Part shown: piece after piece, positions 1 through 6,198 of the stretch | Numbering within the stretch: the stretch's first letter is position 1 | Layout: each line of letters begins with the position of its first letter | Origin: JANRKG01 sp033763635 | GTDB taxonomy: Bacteria > Cyanobacteriota > Cyanobacteriia > GCF-001939115 | Reading direction: 5' to 3' | NCBI GenBank assembly: GCA_033763635.1 | Contig: JANRKG010000012.1 | Location: 1-27,661 of the forward strand | Length of the DNA stretch: 27,661 nucleotides | Position numbers and translations under genes: made by a program | Notes under the pieces: generated by a model | The model's database searches: none | What the model saw: the letters and a program-made list of their open reading frames with translations, nothing else | Told to the model about the DNA's origin: nothing

Positions 1-119
1 CAGGGGAAAAGCAGGATACCAGACCAGCCGATGAAGACGAAGCGATCGCGCTTGAGCCAGTCATCGAGGACATCAAACCATCCCCGATTGGCTTGCGCAC
101 GTCCCATTGCTATGGTCAT
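1..119 (-). CDS. psbD: Photosystem II D2 protein, N-terminal part (runs off the window)
   Basis: D2 is one of the two core polypeptides of the photosystem II reaction centre in the thylakoid membrane and binds the cofactors of charge separation. Only the first 39 codons are present, read leftward from ATG at 119 and cut by the window edge. The visible residues include RGWFDVLDDWLKRDRFVF and then GWSGILLFP, which I recognise as the near-invariant D2 N-terminus leading into the first transmembrane helix. A GGAG Shine-Dalgarno (plus-strand ctcc, 126-129) precedes the start. A second Met at codon 5 is possible, but MTIA is the usual cyanobacterial start. Whether this is the psbD partner of psbC or a lone second copy cannot be told from the window. 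Confidence 0.95.
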   Translation of the reverse strand, partial: MTIAMGRAQANRGWFDVLDDWLKRDRFVFIGWSGILLFP

Positions 120-201
120 GCCTAAATCTCCGAATGTATAAGGTTATAAAGGAATTGCATGGCTCAGATGAGATACCTGCACCGCAGAATATCCCAAAAT
201 T

Positions 202-239
202 AAGTAAAGTTTACTTTTCTTTACTATCTCTCAATTATA
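202..239 (-). promoter_or_regulatory. psbD promoter -10 and 5' leader motifs, including an HLR1-like repeat
   Basis: On the minus strand a perfect TATAAT lies at 239-234, about 115 bases before the psbD start; no good -35 is seen. Just downstream is an odd palindrome, AAGTAAA-G-TTTACTT (202-216). The plus strand of 210-227 reads TTTACTTT-TC-TTTACTAT, which has the spacing of the HLR1 box bound by the light-stress regulator RpaB (two KTTACAWW octamers, 2-base spacer) but with T in place of the sixth base A in both octamers. The -10 is seen directly; the RpaB connection is inferred. Confidence 0.4.
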
Positions 240-327
240 CGGATATCTCTCTCGATTTGCATCCTATCGATAGAGTCCGCTGATAAGGTTGAAATAATAG
301 ATCAGTTAATCTAGGTGGCTGTACTTC

Positions 328-597
328 ATGTTTATTATCGACATCACTCTTAAAAACACCCCCGTTGCCCTCTCTGTTCAACGCAAGGCAGCCGAAGATG
401 CGGAAGCAGTTTACCAAACTGTCTTAAAGGCGATTGCCTCAGGCAGTCCTGAAATTCTGGAATTGACTTGTGAGCGTCAACCTGAGAAGAAGATTGGCGT
501 TATCAGTCGGGAAATTTCGGCAGTTCAACTTTCTGAAAAATCCACAACTGCCACGGCTTCGGGTAGACCTCCGGGATTCTTCGCTTTGGCTGAGTAA
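328..597 (+). CDS. Conserved cyanobacterial small protein (UPF0367-like)
   Basis: An 89-residue soluble protein of unknown function. Its layout (hydrophobic start MFIIDITLKNTP, the segment AVQLSEK near residue 66, and a Gly/Pro-containing end at GFFALAE) resembles the small UPF0367 family that I know only from cyanobacteria. There is no signal peptide, membrane segment or cysteine pair. ATG at 328 is preceded by AGGTGG about 10 bases upstream. The gene is divergent from psbD across 208 bp, which also holds a CTATCGATAG palindrome at 264-273, and is followed after 28 bp by an ABC ATPase gene, so the two may be co-transcribed. The family assignment is from memory and moderately sure. Confidence 0.7.
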   Translation: MFIIDITLKNTPVALSVQRKAAEDAEAVYQTVLKAIASGSPEILELTCERQPEKKIGVISREISAVQLSEKSTTATASGRPPGFFALAE

Positions 598-625
598 CCT
601 TCTATTCACCTTACTTCCTTAAGCT

Positions 626-1294
626 GTGTCCAATTCTGCAATTGTTGCCAGATCTCTCTCTTTTCAGTGGCCGCGTGGAGAAACGGTGCTTCAGGACTGC
701 TCTTTTCAGGTTCCTAAGGGCGAATTTTGGATGCTCTTAGGAACCAACGGGAGTGGAAAATCTACTTTATTAAGACTCCTGGCAGGGTTGTTGGAGTCCC
801 AGAAAGGAGAATTTTCGATTCACCAACCCGTTGGCTTTGTCTTTCAAAATCCCGATCACCAGTTGGTTATGCCAACGGTTGGGGCAGATGTCGCTTTCGG
901 GTTAGTCGCGGAACGGTTGACCTCCGCAGAAATTCGTCAACGGGTGGAAGAAGCGTTATCTGCTGTAAATCTGCTCCATCTGCAACGACGGCCCATTTAC
1001 GCCCTGAGTGGAGGGCAAAAGCAGCGGATTGCAATCGCAGGGGCGATCGCCCGTCACTGTGAAGTTTTGCTGCTCGATGAGCCAACCGCCCTGCTAGATC
1101 CTGAAAGCCAGATGGATCTAGTCGCGCGAGTTCATACTCTAGTAAAAAGTCGAGGTTTGACAGCCCTGTGGGTCACTCATCGTTTAGATGAACTGAATTA
1201 TTGTGATGGGGCGTTCTTATTAGATGCAGGCCGAGTTGTCGATCAGGGAAACCCCGATCGGCTCAAACGAAAACTCCTGGAAAAAGTTAGCTAA
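626..1294 (+). CDS. ABC transporter ATP-binding protein, CbiO/ECF-like
   Basis: A stand-alone 222-residue ATPase subunit that would power a membrane importer or exporter from the cytoplasmic face. All ABC motifs are present: Walker A GTNGSGKST (39-47), Q-loop FQNPDH (73-78), signature LSGGQKQR (127-134), Walker B LLLDEPT (148-154) and switch His in WVTHR (H185). The FQNPDHQ Q-loop and short length are typical of CbiO/EcfA-type (cobalt, nickel, vitamin) ATPases. The start is GTG at 626. No permease or substrate-binding gene lies next to it, so the substrate is unknown. A hairpin with a T-run follows the stop. Confidence 0.88.
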   Translation: MSNSAIVARSLSFQWPRGETVLQDCSFQVPKGEFWMLLGTNGSGKSTLLRLLAGLLESQKGEFSIHQPVGFVFQNPDHQLVMPTVGADVAFGLVAERLTSAEIRQRVEEALSAVNLLHLQRRPIYALSGGQKQRIAIAGAIARHCEVLLLDEPTALLDPESQMDLVARVHTLVKSRGLTALWVTHRLDELNYCDGAFLLDAGRVVDQGNPDRLKRKLLEKVS

Positions 1295-1298
1295 CGTT

Positions 1299-1367
1299 GA
1301 GTGAATAGGATGAATGCAACAAGAAGTTTGCTGTAACGGCATTCACGCTTTTTTGTTGTATTCACTC
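1299..1367 (+). terminator. Intrinsic terminator after the ABC ATPase gene
   Basis: An inner stem TGAATGC (1311-1317) / GCATTCA (1339-1345) is followed by CGC and a run of six T. An outer 9-bp stem, GAGTGAATA (1299-1307) / TATTCACTC (1359-1367), encloses it. The T-run on the plus strand fits termination of the 328-1294 transcript. Confidence 0.65.
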
Positions 1368-1467
1368 CTAAATATTCTGGATGTCATTTTACAAATCTTA
1401 ATGTCATTATATAAAGTATTAAATTTAAATGAACTTACCCCCACGTTAAAGGTTTTCAAATGTAAAA

Positions 1468-2046
1468 ATGGCTAACTCTCGGCCCAAAGCAATTTTGCTT
1501 GTAGACGGCTATAACATTGTTGGTGCATGGTCTGTCCTGAAACAGACCTGCGATCGAGAAGGGATGGAGCCAGCCCGTCGGCAATTGACGGAGGCACTCG
1601 TAAACTACAGTGCCTATCAGGGATATGACACCCGGATTGTATTTGATGCCCAGTATCAGGATACGCCCGGAAGTAGCGAAGTTGTTACCCAACACGTGTC
1701 AATCCACTACACGGACTTTGGGCAGACAGCGGATACATTTATTGAAAAGTTCTGTGCCTTATTTCGGAATGATGCTCGGAAGTTTGAACAACGGTTAATT
1801 GTTGCGACTTCTGATCGGGCACAGCAGTTAACTGTTGTAGGGTACGGAGCGGAATGCCTCTCAGCCCAGCGTCTTTCCCTGGACATGGACCTGGCGATTC
1901 AGAAGGTCCATCGTGCAAAATCACCCGCCAAACGTTCCAGGAATCGATTTTTGGGCAACACTTTAGACCCTTCTGCTCAACAACTGTTGACAAAGCTTCG
2001 GTTTGGTGTAGAGAACGATCGCCCCTCGAATCAAAAAAATCTTTGA
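1468..2046 (+). CDS. NYN-domain protein (YacP/Rae1-like predicted ribonuclease)
   Basis: A 192-residue protein opening with ILLVDGYNIVGAW (residues 9-21), the signature of the NYN (PIN-like) fold of the YacP/DUF901 family, whose Bacillus member Rae1 cuts mRNA on the ribosome. Later acidic positions expected of the fold are visible: IVFDAQYQ (around 57-64), TADTFIEK (around 90-97) and IVATSDR (around 111-117). A basic C-terminal stretch (KSPAKRSRNR) could contact RNA. There is no signal peptide or membrane helix. It is single-gene, followed closely by the tRNA-Asn promoter. RNase activity is inferred from the family. Confidence 0.85.
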   Translation: MANSRPKAILLVDGYNIVGAWSVLKQTCDREGMEPARRQLTEALVNYSAYQGYDTRIVFDAQYQDTPGSSEVVTQHVSIHYTDFGQTADTFIEKFCALFRNDARKFEQRLIVATSDRAQQLTVVGYGAECLSAQRLSLDMDLAIQKVHRAKSPAKRSRNRFLGNTLDPSAQQLLTKLRFGVENDRPSNQKNL

Positions 2047-2054
2047 TTTAGGGC

Positions 2055-2084
2055 TTGCCAAAACATCTCTTCTCTCGCTAATAT
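2055..2084 (+). promoter_or_regulatory. Probable promoter of the tRNA-Asn gene
   Basis: TTGCCA (2055-2060), an 18-base spacer and TAATAT (2079-2084) lie 16 bases before the tRNA 5' end. Good sigma-70-like match; no experimental support. Confidence 0.45.
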
Positions 2085-2100
2085 AAGTTTCGCAGTGCAT

Positions 2101-2172
2101 TCCTCAGTAGCTCAGTGGTAGAGCGGTCGGCTGTTAACCGATTGGTCGTAGGTTCGAATCCTACCTGGGGAG
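2101..2172 (+). tRNA. tRNA-Asn (anticodon GTT)
   Basis: A complete 72-base cloverleaf. The acceptor stem TCCTCAG (2101-2107) pairs with CTGGGGA (2165-2171), with G as discriminator at 2172. The D-stem is GCTC/GAGC, the anticodon stem GTCGG/CCGAT with loop CTGTTAA (anticodon GTT, asparagine), and the T-loop is GGTTCGAATCC. CCA is not encoded: the next bases are TTA. Confidence 0.97.
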
Positions 2173-2414
2173 TTAAATCAGTCCCTAATCTAAAAAGCCA
2201 GATCCAAATGGGTTGTAAAAATTCCCTTGATCTCAGAAGCTTTATAAACAATTCGGAGAAGTGGGCGGTATACAGGGTACAAACAGGGGGCTAGCGGATC
2301 GGAATTGATCTGTCTGCCTCCAATCCTACATTTGTCTTACTTCTTGCTTGTCTTGCTGTTGACTTATGAATCACAATTAAGAAAGACATAAGCTTAATTT
2401 TTATCTAATCCTTA

Positions 2415-4331
2415 ATGCTCCCTCCGTCCTCCGAGTTTGCCCTACCTGAGACTCAAGACGCTGTACCCACGAACCGCCTCAGTCATCTTCTGAATCACCT
2501 ACAGCCGAATCCCGAAACAGTGGTGCTACTGTTATCGCTTTTGATTGGCGTAGGGGCGGGCACGGGAGTCGTCACGTTTCACTTTCTGATCGAATTGATT
2601 CATCGTGGCACCTTTGAGACACTGATGGGGGAGATCGCCCATTGGGGACCCTGGACTTTGGCTTGTGGGCCAATTTTGGGGGGCATTCTCGTCAGTATCA
2701 TGCGCTGGCGTTGGCAAGATTTCGGCCCTGGCATTAGCTCCCTCATTCGGGCAACCCAGGAGAATGCCCCATCCTCCTCCCTACCCCTTAAGCCTGTTGC
2801 AAAGATGGTTGCTGCTGCAATTTCCCTGGGGACCGGGGCATCTCTAGGTCCAGAAGGCCCCAGTGTCGAGATTGGGGCCAATTTTGGGGTGTTGTTGGGG
2901 CGGATTTTGCAAGTTTCCCAGGAACGCCAACGGTTGCTTTTAGGAGCAGGAGCCGCCGCAGGATTGGCTGCTGGGTTTAATGCGCCGATCGCAGGAGTCT
3001 TTTTCGCCCTGGAAGTTGTTTTAGGAACAACCTTTGCGACCTCTGCCGTGAGTGTCGTGTTGTTAGCGGCGGTCGTTGCGGCTCTGATTGCTCAGATTGG
3101 ATTAGGGTCTCAACCTGCATTTACACTTCCTGCCTACGATGTTCGGAGCCCATTCGAGCTACCCCTCTACATGGGGTTAGGGTTATTTGCAAGTCTAATT
3201 TCAGTCACCTACACTCAGTCGATTAAATTTGCCCAGGATGCCTTTCAAGGAAAAATCTTGGGTTTTCCCTGGCTCAACTACCTACCCCGATGGATTCATC
3301 CCGTACTTGGAGGAATTTGTATTGGTTTGGTGGGTCTCTATTGGCCCCAAATTTTAGGCGTTGGGTATGAAACCGTTGAGGCGATGTTGCGGGATGTGGA
3401 ATTTTCGCTACCCCTGCTAGTTACCCTGCTGATTGTGAAAATGCTCATGACAGCCGTAAGCTTGGGGAGTGGCTTGGTTGGAGGCGTTTTTGCCCCTGCC
3501 ATGTTTTTGGGAGCCTCCCTGGGAGCAGCTTACGGTAAGGTAATGGCGTTGCTTCTACCTGCAAGTCTGATTAGTATTGCGGCTCCCCCTGCCTATGCAA
3601 TGGTGGGGATGGCGGCGGTGCTAGCAGGAAGTGCCCGCGCCCCATTGACTGCCATTTTATTAATGTTTGAACTCACACGAGATTATCGGATTGTCCTACC
3701 CCTGATGGCTGCTGCGGGGTTGAGTATCTGGCTGGTGGAACGCTTGAAGCCAACGCGCAGTCGAGCCGCGAATCTGGAGAGAATTGGACTCAGTGTAGAG
3801 ATTGATTCTGACCTGGAGGCTTTGCAGCAGCTTTCTGTCAAAGATGCGATGGAAAATTTTGTCCTGACCCTACCAGAAACCCTGAGTGTTTTGGAGGCAG
3901 GGCAGCAATTGATCAACCAGCACCTGCGAAGCGCTCTGGTGATGAATCAGGCAAACCAGGTGATTGGAATTGTGACCTTACAAGATATTAATCGAGCAGC
4001 TTCTCGGCTTGATACAGAGAAGTCCTATCACTATCTATCTGAGCAGACGATCGGGGAGATATGCACCACTGATCTGATCTACGCCCACCCCGATGAACCC
4101 CTCCCGGAAGCGCTCAGACGGATGGCAGCGCGTGGTCTTCGTCAACTTCCCGTCGTAAATCTGGAGCAGTCCCATCAGGTTGTGGGGGTATTGGAACGGG
4201 AAGGCATTTCTCTAGCCTGTACCCTTGCGATTACCCATCGCCTTCTTAAGCCCCAACTGTCCGTGATTTCAGAACCCGAAGTGCCTAAAGCAGACCATTC
4301 AGAAATTACTGAATTAAAGCAGCCCGCCTAA
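2415..4331 (+). CDS. ClC-family chloride channel or Cl-/H+ antiporter with two CBS domains
   Basis: A 638-residue inner-membrane protein that moves chloride, either as a channel or as a Cl-/H+ exchanger. About residues 35-440 form the hydrophobic ClC core. The selectivity segment LGPEGPSVEIG (144-154) carries the gating glutamate E147, equivalent to Glu148 of the E. coli protein. The GxFxP motif appears as GGVFAPAMFLG (around 356-366). Residues about 470-600 hold two CBS repeats (VIGIVTLQDI and VVGVLEREGI are their ends), which in this family bind adenine nucleotides. The first selectivity motif is FGPGIS rather than GSGIP. ATG at 2415 has no strong Shine-Dalgarno. The 242 bp upstream hold only weak promoter-like sequence. 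Confidence 0.93.
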   Translation: MLPPSSEFALPETQDAVPTNRLSHLLNHLQPNPETVVLLLSLLIGVGAGTGVVTFHFLIELIHRGTFETLMGEIAHWGPWTLACGPILGGILVSIMRWRWQDFGPGISSLIRATQENAPSSSLPLKPVAKMVAAAISLGTGASLGPEGPSVEIGANFGVLLGRILQVSQERQRLLLGAGAAAGLAAGFNAPIAGVFFALEVVLGTTFATSAVSVVLLAAVVAALIAQIGLGSQPAFTLPAYDVRSPFELPLYMGLGLFASLISVTYTQSIKFAQDAFQGKILGFPWLNYLPRWIHPVLGGICIGLVGLYWPQILGVGYETVEAMLRDVEFSLPLLVTLLIVKMLMTAVSLGSGLVGGVFAPAMFLGASLGAAYGKVMALLLPASLISIAAPPAYAMVGMAAVLAGSARAPLTAILLMFELTRDYRIVLPLMAAAGLSIWLVERLKPTRSRAANLERIGLSVEIDSDLEALQQLSVKDAMENFVLTLPETLSVLEAGQQLINQHLRSALVMNQANQVIGIVTLQDINRAASRLDTEKSYHYLSEQTIGEICTTDLIYAHPDEPLPEALRRMAARGLRQLPVVNLEQSHQVVGVLEREGISLACTLAITHRLLKPQLSVISEPEVPKADHSEITELKQPA

Positions 4332-4405
4332 TTGGTCACTAGAGTCTGCTGCCAAAAAACAAAAATATGGGTCAGCAGGAATGAATAAGAATTTGCAAAG
4401 GCTTG

Positions 4406-4516
4406 CTACTTCCCTTTAGTGGTCCAAACATTGGTGAACATCATTAGGACTCCACCCAGCAGGATTGCGATCGCCAATCCTGCTGCCGTTACATTCATCC
4501 AATCAATATTTTCCAT
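4406..4516 (-). CDS. 36-residue single-span membrane peptide, unrecognised
   Basis: A short reading frame from ATG at 4516 to TAG at 4408-4406. The product starts MENIDWMN, continues with a strongly hydrophobic helix of about 20 residues (AAGLAIAILLGGVLMMF) and ends with a short polar, positive tail (WTTKGK). This is the build of small accessory subunits of photosynthetic or NDH-1 complexes; I cannot match it to a named one. A purine-rich AAGGAAAG/AAAGAG stretch directly upstream could serve as ribosome binding site. It lies downstream of, and co-directional with, cyAbrB, 195 bp away. Reality is judged from codon pattern, start context and hydrophobicity. Confidence 0.6.
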   Translation of the reverse strand: MENIDWMNVTAAGLAIAILLGGVLMMFTNVWTTKGK

Positions 4517-4555
4517 CTCTTTTCTTTCCTTTTCTTATTTCTTAGCTTTTTCCAT

Positions 4556-4597
4556 TACTCTCTTGCACGTACTCTCTTGCGCGTACTCTCTTGCGCG
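4556..4597. repeat. 14-bp tandem repeat, three copies
   Basis: TACTCTCTTGCACG (4556-4569) is followed by two copies of TACTCTCTTGCGCG (4570-4583, 4584-4597). The array sits between the small membrane peptide gene and cyAbrB and ends in a HIP1-like GCGATCGATGC. Confidence 0.9.
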
Positions 4598-4645
4598 ATC
4601 GATGCTTCCCTAAGCGAATAATTGGGTTGGTTCCTCTGCACTCCC

Positions 4646-4678
4646 CTTTTCTCTTTAAAGATTTTCATTTTAGAAAAG
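4646..4678 (-). terminator. Weak hairpin downstream of cyAbrB
   Basis: CTTTTCT (4646-4652) pairs with AGAAAAG (4672-4678). The AT-rich stem lies 34 bases past the cyAbrB stop. No strong U-tract follows on the minus strand, so termination or processing is only a possibility. Confidence 0.25.
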
Positions 4679-4711
4679 AGGGTGAGAGAATACTTTTAGT
4701 AATGGAAATGT

Positions 4712-5104
4712 TTAGTTCTGGAAAAGGTCATCCCGGTCAATTTGCTTCAGATGGATATGCTTACGGCCTAAAGAAATTTCAAATTCGTCTCCAGGTTTCA
4801 GGTCCATCTGTTTGGTGTAAGCAGACCCAATTAATAAGTTGCCATTGGATTGCACGCTAATTCGATAGCTTGCGCTCCGTCCCCCTCGCCCATTACCATT
4901 TGATCTGCCGTCAAGTTCAATCCCATCTGCATCAAGCAAAGCCTTCAAAAATTTCATCATATTGACACGCTCTACACCACTCTTCGTGACAGTGTAGTAG
5001 CCGCATGCTTTGGCTTTCTCTTCTTCTGTTAGATGTTCGGATTCTTTAACTTTTTTGAGTAACTCTTCACCTGTAAGAGGTTCAATTTTTTTCTTTTTAG
5101 TCAT
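4712..5104 (-). CDS. Cyanobacterial AbrB-like transcriptional regulator (cyAbrB)
   Basis: A 130-residue DNA-binding protein of the cyAbrB type; Synechocystis relatives such as Sll0822 act on carbon/nitrogen balance genes. The N-terminal half has the family motif LTGEELLKKVKE and CGYYTVTK (residues 34-41). The C-terminal part, about 84-125, is the AbrB swapped-hairpin segment (YRISVQSNGNLLIG, then LKPGDEFEISL), which sits at the C-terminus in cyanobacterial members. The N-terminus is very basic (MTKKKK). ATG at 5104 lacks a Shine-Dalgarno; instead its A is shared with the TAA of an upstream tiny reading frame (TAATG), which may couple translation. It diverges from the Rrf2 regulator across 647 bp of repeat-rich DNA. 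Confidence 0.9.
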   Translation of the reverse strand: MTKKKKIEPLTGEELLKKVKESEHLTEEEKAKACGYYTVTKSGVERVNMMKFLKALLDADGIELDGRSNGNGRGGRSASYRISVQSNGNLLIGSAYTKQMDLKPGDEFEISLGRKHIHLKQIDRDDLFQN

Positions 5105-5163
5105 TAACGTGGGCCAGAAGAAATTGCGAAGGTTGACATACTGGTTGACATACTAGTTGACAT
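5104..5163 (-). CDS. Candidate 19-residue leader peptide coupled to cyAbrB
   Basis: On the minus strand, ATG at 5163 opens 19 codons reading MSTS-MSTS-MST then FAISSGPR, with TAA at 5106-5104. The TAA overlaps the cyAbrB ATG by one base (TAATG), a typical layout for translational coupling. The repeated MSTS comes from the 12-bp tandem repeat at 5133-5168. No clear Shine-Dalgarno precedes either start. It may equally be a chance frame through a repeat. Confidence 0.35.
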   Translation of the reverse strand: MSTSMSTSMSTFAISSGPR

Positions 5164-5168
5164 ATTGC
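5133..5168. repeat. 12-bp tandem repeat, three copies
   Basis: TTGACATACTGG (5133-5144), TTGACATACTAG (5145-5156) and TTGACATATTGC (5157-5168), immediately upstream of cyAbrB. Each unit contains a -35-like TTGACA on the plus strand, but no gene starts nearby in that direction. On the minus strand the units encode MSTS in the candidate leader. Confidence 0.9.
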
Positions 5169-5680
5169 TGGGCTGGAAGACGGTTTTTATGGAGAAATTG
5201 ATCTAGAGAATATTGATATAGAGAAATCTGCCTGGAGCACTAATTTATTTCCAGTACCTTTTTCTTTTACTAGTCAGGCAACTTGCTAACTGGTTTTCTT
5301 GCCAACTGGTTTTCTATTAGCTAATTTTCTATTAGCTAATTTCCTGTCAACTAATTTCCTTCTAGCTAGTTTTTGAATCCTGCTTGTGTCTGAATCTTCC
5401 CCAATCTATTCTCACTAATCTCCAATAATTCTTCTGAATCTCCAATAAAACGTTTGAAAAAAACGTTAACAGGTTGTTTTATGCCAACTTATAAAAATAT
5501 ACTACCTTGGAGGCAGATTTATTAACCCAAATTCCTGATTTCTTGTAGGAGTTTCCCTATCTTGTATCTCATCAGTTAACCAGAATCCAATTGAATTGGA
5601 ATCTACTGTAAATAGTTTGGTAAATACTTTACAAATTTTCCCTTATTCAATATTAGAAGATTGATGATGGATTGAAATTA
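5164..5680. other. AT-rich divergent regulatory region between cyAbrB and Rrf2
   Basis: This 517-base stretch has no convincing gene in any frame. It holds the 15/16-bp degenerate array at 5283-5375, a repeated AATCTCCAATAA pair around 5419-5450, an AACGTTAAC near 5462-5470, and AT-rich TATAAAAATATAC near 5490. It must contain the promoters of both divergent regulators, but I cannot assign clean -35/-10 pairs. Confidence 0.5.
5283..5375. repeat. Six degenerate 15/16-bp tandem repeats
   Basis: Units begin at 5283, 5299, 5315, 5330, 5345 and 5360. The consensus is about T-T-N-C/T-N-A/G-N-C-T-A/G-A/G-TTTTC: for example TTGCTAACTGGTTTTC, TTGCCAACTGGTTTTC, TATTAGCTAATTTTC and TGTCAACTAATTTCC. The first two and the middle two copies are nearly identical, indicating stepwise duplication. 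No spacers, so not CRISPR. Confidence 0.8.
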
Positions 5681-5746
5681 ATGCCATCTCATCCCATTAA
5701 TCAGTTACAAGCTAATCAGGAAGAGGATGACTTTATCCAGATTTAA
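5681..5746 (+). CDS. Candidate 21-residue leader reading frame before Rrf2
   Basis: ATG at 5681 opens 21 codons (MPSHPINQLQANQEEDDFIQI) and stops with TAA at 5744-5746, five bases before the Rrf2 ATG. The GAGGATGAC inside its end supplies purines 10-20 bases ahead of the Rrf2 start. The acidic, polar peptide has no recognised family. Support is positional only. Confidence 0.25.
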   Translation: MPSHPINQLQANQEEDDFIQI

Positions 5747-5751
5747 TTAGG

Positions 5752-6195
5752 ATGAAACTGACAACTCGTGGTCATTATAGTGTTAAGGCTTTACTCGATT
5801 TGAGTTTGCAGCCCAGTTATGGTCCTGCCTCTGTTCGAGAGATTGCGAGGCGGCAAGATTTACCAGCCCCTTACCTGGAAAAGCTGTTAATCGAAATGCG
5901 GCGATCGGGTTTAATTGAGTCTGTTCGAGGTGCTCAGGGAGGCTACCGCCTTGCACGCCTACCCGCCGAAATTTCTCTGGGGCAAATTTTAGAAGCGGTT
6001 GGGGAAACGATTGACCCGCTTCCTCGCCATACCCCAGATGCGGAACAAATCGAAGACTGGGTGACGTTTACTCTCTGGAAGCGTTTGCATCAAAAGCTGA
6101 AAGAAGCCCTCTATAGTATTTCCCTAGAGGATTTGTATTATGATGCCCGGAGTTGGCAAGCGGCGCAGGGAGAAGCCACAAATTTCATTATTTAA
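5752..6195 (+). CDS. Rrf2-family transcriptional regulator without cysteines
   Basis: A 147-residue winged-helix regulator. The Rrf2 signature is clear: MKLTTRGHYSVKALLDL at the N-terminus, the recognition-helix region REIARRQDLPAPYLEKLL (residues about 29-46) and the wing SVRGAQGGYRLAR (57-69). It resembles the cyanobacterial Slr0846 group. IscR/NsrR members bind an Fe-S cluster through three cysteines after residue 90; this protein has no cysteine at all, so it either senses something else or is cluster-free. The gene starts the tight cluster rrf2-cbiB-pyrR: cbiB begins 3 bases after its stop. It diverges from cyAbrB. Its targets cannot be read from the sequence. Confidence 0.9.
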   Translation: MKLTTRGHYSVKALLDLSLQPSYGPASVREIARRQDLPAPYLEKLLIEMRRSGLIESVRGAQGGYRLARLPAEISLGQILEAVGETIDPLPRHTPDAEQIEDWVTFTLWKRLHQKLKEALYSISLEDLYYDARSWQAAQGEATNFII

Positions 6196-6198
6196 GAG

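Noticed and set aside
4419..4613. 64-codon plus-strand frame over the small membrane peptide gene
   Set aside because: It crosses the 14-bp repeat array and lacks a ribosome binding site; the opposite strand has the better start context and a coherent membrane helix.
5133..5168. Three stacked -35 elements (TTGACA) as a rightward promoter
   Set aside because: No matching -10 at 17 bases for a rightward gene, and the nearest plus-strand gene starts about 590 bp away; the motif is explained by the tandem repeat.
5283..5375. Possible CRISPR array
   Set aside because: Units are 15-16 bp, directly abutting and degenerate, with no spacers and no cas genes nearby.
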